Positions 62,837 to 64,000 of a DNA stretch of 64,000 nt are shown here, piece after piece. Location of the stretch: positions 434,001 to 498,000 of the forward strand of contig JACGCM010000004.1 of assembly GCA_014058105.1 (NCBI GenBank), written 5' to 3'. Position numbers and translations under genes: made by a program. Each line of letters opens with the position of its first letter. The first letter of the stretch is position 1. The DNA is from Kingdonia uniflora (taxonomy: Eukaryota; Streptophyta; Magnoliopsida; Ranunculales; Circaeasteraceae). The notes under the pieces are model-generated. The model made no database searches and was not told the origin of the DNA. It saw nothing but the letters and a program-made list of their open reading frames with translations.

Positions 62837-64000
62837 TTGTACCCTTCAGATGTGTATTTTGGGCCTATTTACGAGTCATGTGAGCAGCACCAGGGTTTTC
62901 ATGCGGATTACACCATCCAGGATGGGTATTTATTTAAGGGTATGACCCTTTGTGTCCCGATTTCTTATATGCGGGAGCGTCTGATTGCGGATATCCATGC
63001 TGGGGGCCTTGGGGGACATTTCAGGGTCATTAAGACCATGGCGTTCATGCAGGAGAGGTTTTTCTGAGGCACTATGCACAGGGATGTTAACGCTTTTATC
63101 TGGAGGTGTTATTCTTTTACGACGGCTAAAGGGCGAGAGCAGATAACTGGCTTCTATACACCATTGTCGATTCCTTCTAGCCCTTGGAGAGATGTTTTGA
63201 TGAACTTTGTTACAGGATTGCCGAAGGCACGAGGTTTTGACTATGTTTTTGTGGTAGTTATTCGATTATCTAAAATGGCGCATTTTATACCGTGGACCAA
63301 GACGGAAGATGCGGCTCACGTGGCTCGACTGTTATTTAGAGAGGTGGTAAGTTTACATGAGGTTCCTCAGTCGATTACATCCGACAGGGATAGATGATTT
63401 ATGGGGCATTTTTGGAGGACTTTATGGAGATTATTGTGTTGGAATTTTCGTTTTTCCACAACTTTTCACCCTCAAATAGATGGGGAGAGACTGAGGTGGT
63501 TAACCATAGTTTGCTTTCAATAGTTATGCCAAAAGCTCGACGGGACCATCTCTATTTCAGATCGTGACAACTTATTCACCATATATTGCATTAGGTTTGG
63601 CACCTATTCCCCAGCTAGTACCTACTTTTGATAGTGTGTGCTGAATCCATTCAAACAATAAATGAGGAGGTTCGACGACATCTTACGGATATTTACGCTG
63701 GGGTCAAGGTGAGGGTTGACCGGCATAGACGGGAGGTTATATTTTCACCAGGGAACCTGGTTATGCTTTATGTTGAGAAGGGATGATACACAGGCGTGGC
63801 GTCTAAACTTCTCTTGTGTAAACCAGGACCTATTGCATCATTCAGCGTATTGGCGACAATGCTTATGAGCTTGACATTCCAAGAGCAAGCTCCAAGGTTG
63901 TCAATGCCAAGCTTTTTACATAGTTCTATGGCAATATTCCATCACATCCAGTGCCACCTTCACCTGGAGTTGAGTTGACTGATGAGATTGATGAGATACT
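62837..64000 (+). pseudogene. Integrase of the right-hand chromovirus (runs off edge)
   Basis: DGYLFKGMTLCVP, then the H-H half of the zinc finger (IHAGGLGGHFRVIKT) with the C pair decayed (RCYSF). Catalytic region: FVTGLPKARGFDYVFVVVI (first Asp replaced: VVVIRLSKM), ITSDRDR, then a stop. The GPY-like module GPYCIIQRIGDNAYELDIP is readable at 63824-63890 in a shifted frame. Inactive. Confidence 0.82.

Larger units (their letters stand above)
59996..64000 (+). mobile_element. Chromovirus-type Ty3/gypsy, right part outside the window
   Basis: Primer site TTGGTATCGAGTTA (tRNA-Met type) at about 59996, then gag remains, protease, RT, RNase H and integrase up to the edge. The 5' LTR must lie just left of 59996 but its start is not certain without the 3' copy. 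Same strand as KAPP. Confidence 0.85.

Noticed and set aside
1..64000. tRNA, rRNA or organelle DNA
   Set aside because: None recognised by eye; primer sites pair with tRNAs but are not tRNA genes. A tRNA scan was not possible here.

Overview
The window reads as a transposon-dense, AT-rich piece of a eudicot-like plant nuclear genome. The plant call rests on spliced exons of KAPP (a plant-specific FHA/PP2C phosphatase), MuDR-type MULEs, Tat-lineage Ty3/gypsy elements with dual RNase H and antisense genes, chromovirus fragments and L1-type LINE debris. I cannot name the species.

Layout. 1-141 is the start of an unidentified minus-strand gene that runs off the left edge, preceded by a diverged tandem duplication (about 160-1515). 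About 2340-3500 is a decayed copy of the KAPP promoter and first exon. 3599-36352 is a MULE with about 140-170 bp inverted termini. Removing its insertions leaves about 6.5 kb: a MuDR-like transposase on the minus strand facing a small CCHC+GRF zinc-finger gene on the plus strand. Into the transposase gene have gone (a) a Tat-type gypsy, minus orientation, 6153-28826, target duplication CATCT, which itself carries a second Tat-type gypsy, plus orientation, 9273-20962, target duplication TGGGG; and (b) a long-inverted-repeat non-autonomous MULE, 31010-34610, with a 9-bp target duplication.

Right of the MULE lies the intact copy of KAPP: exon 1 at 36989-37117, then exons 2-5 between 55932 and 56958. 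These give 274 open codons covering the membrane anchor and the whole FHA domain. Intron 1 is 18.8 kb and holds a circularly permuted chromovirus fragment (37857-40719), a worn protease fragment, an L1 LINE (about 43800-45880) and a young Tat-type element lacking reverse transcriptase and integrase (47061-54439, target duplication TGTTA). After exon 5 come two MITE-like elements, a minus-strand LINE scrap and a chromovirus that runs off the right edge. No PP2C exon is visible in the window.

Most interesting signal. All three Tat elements carry genes running antisense to gag-pol between pol and the 3' LTR, each behind recognisable TATA boxes. One promoter is conserved as a G-box plus TATA (CACGTGGGGTCTATAAATA in the inner copy), followed by a leader exon with a splice donor and a 'gypsy-type transposon' domain protein. 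The young, pol-less element at 47061-54439 keeps three such antisense promoter/ORF units. All coordinates and identities come from reading the sequence by eye; divergence figures are approximate.
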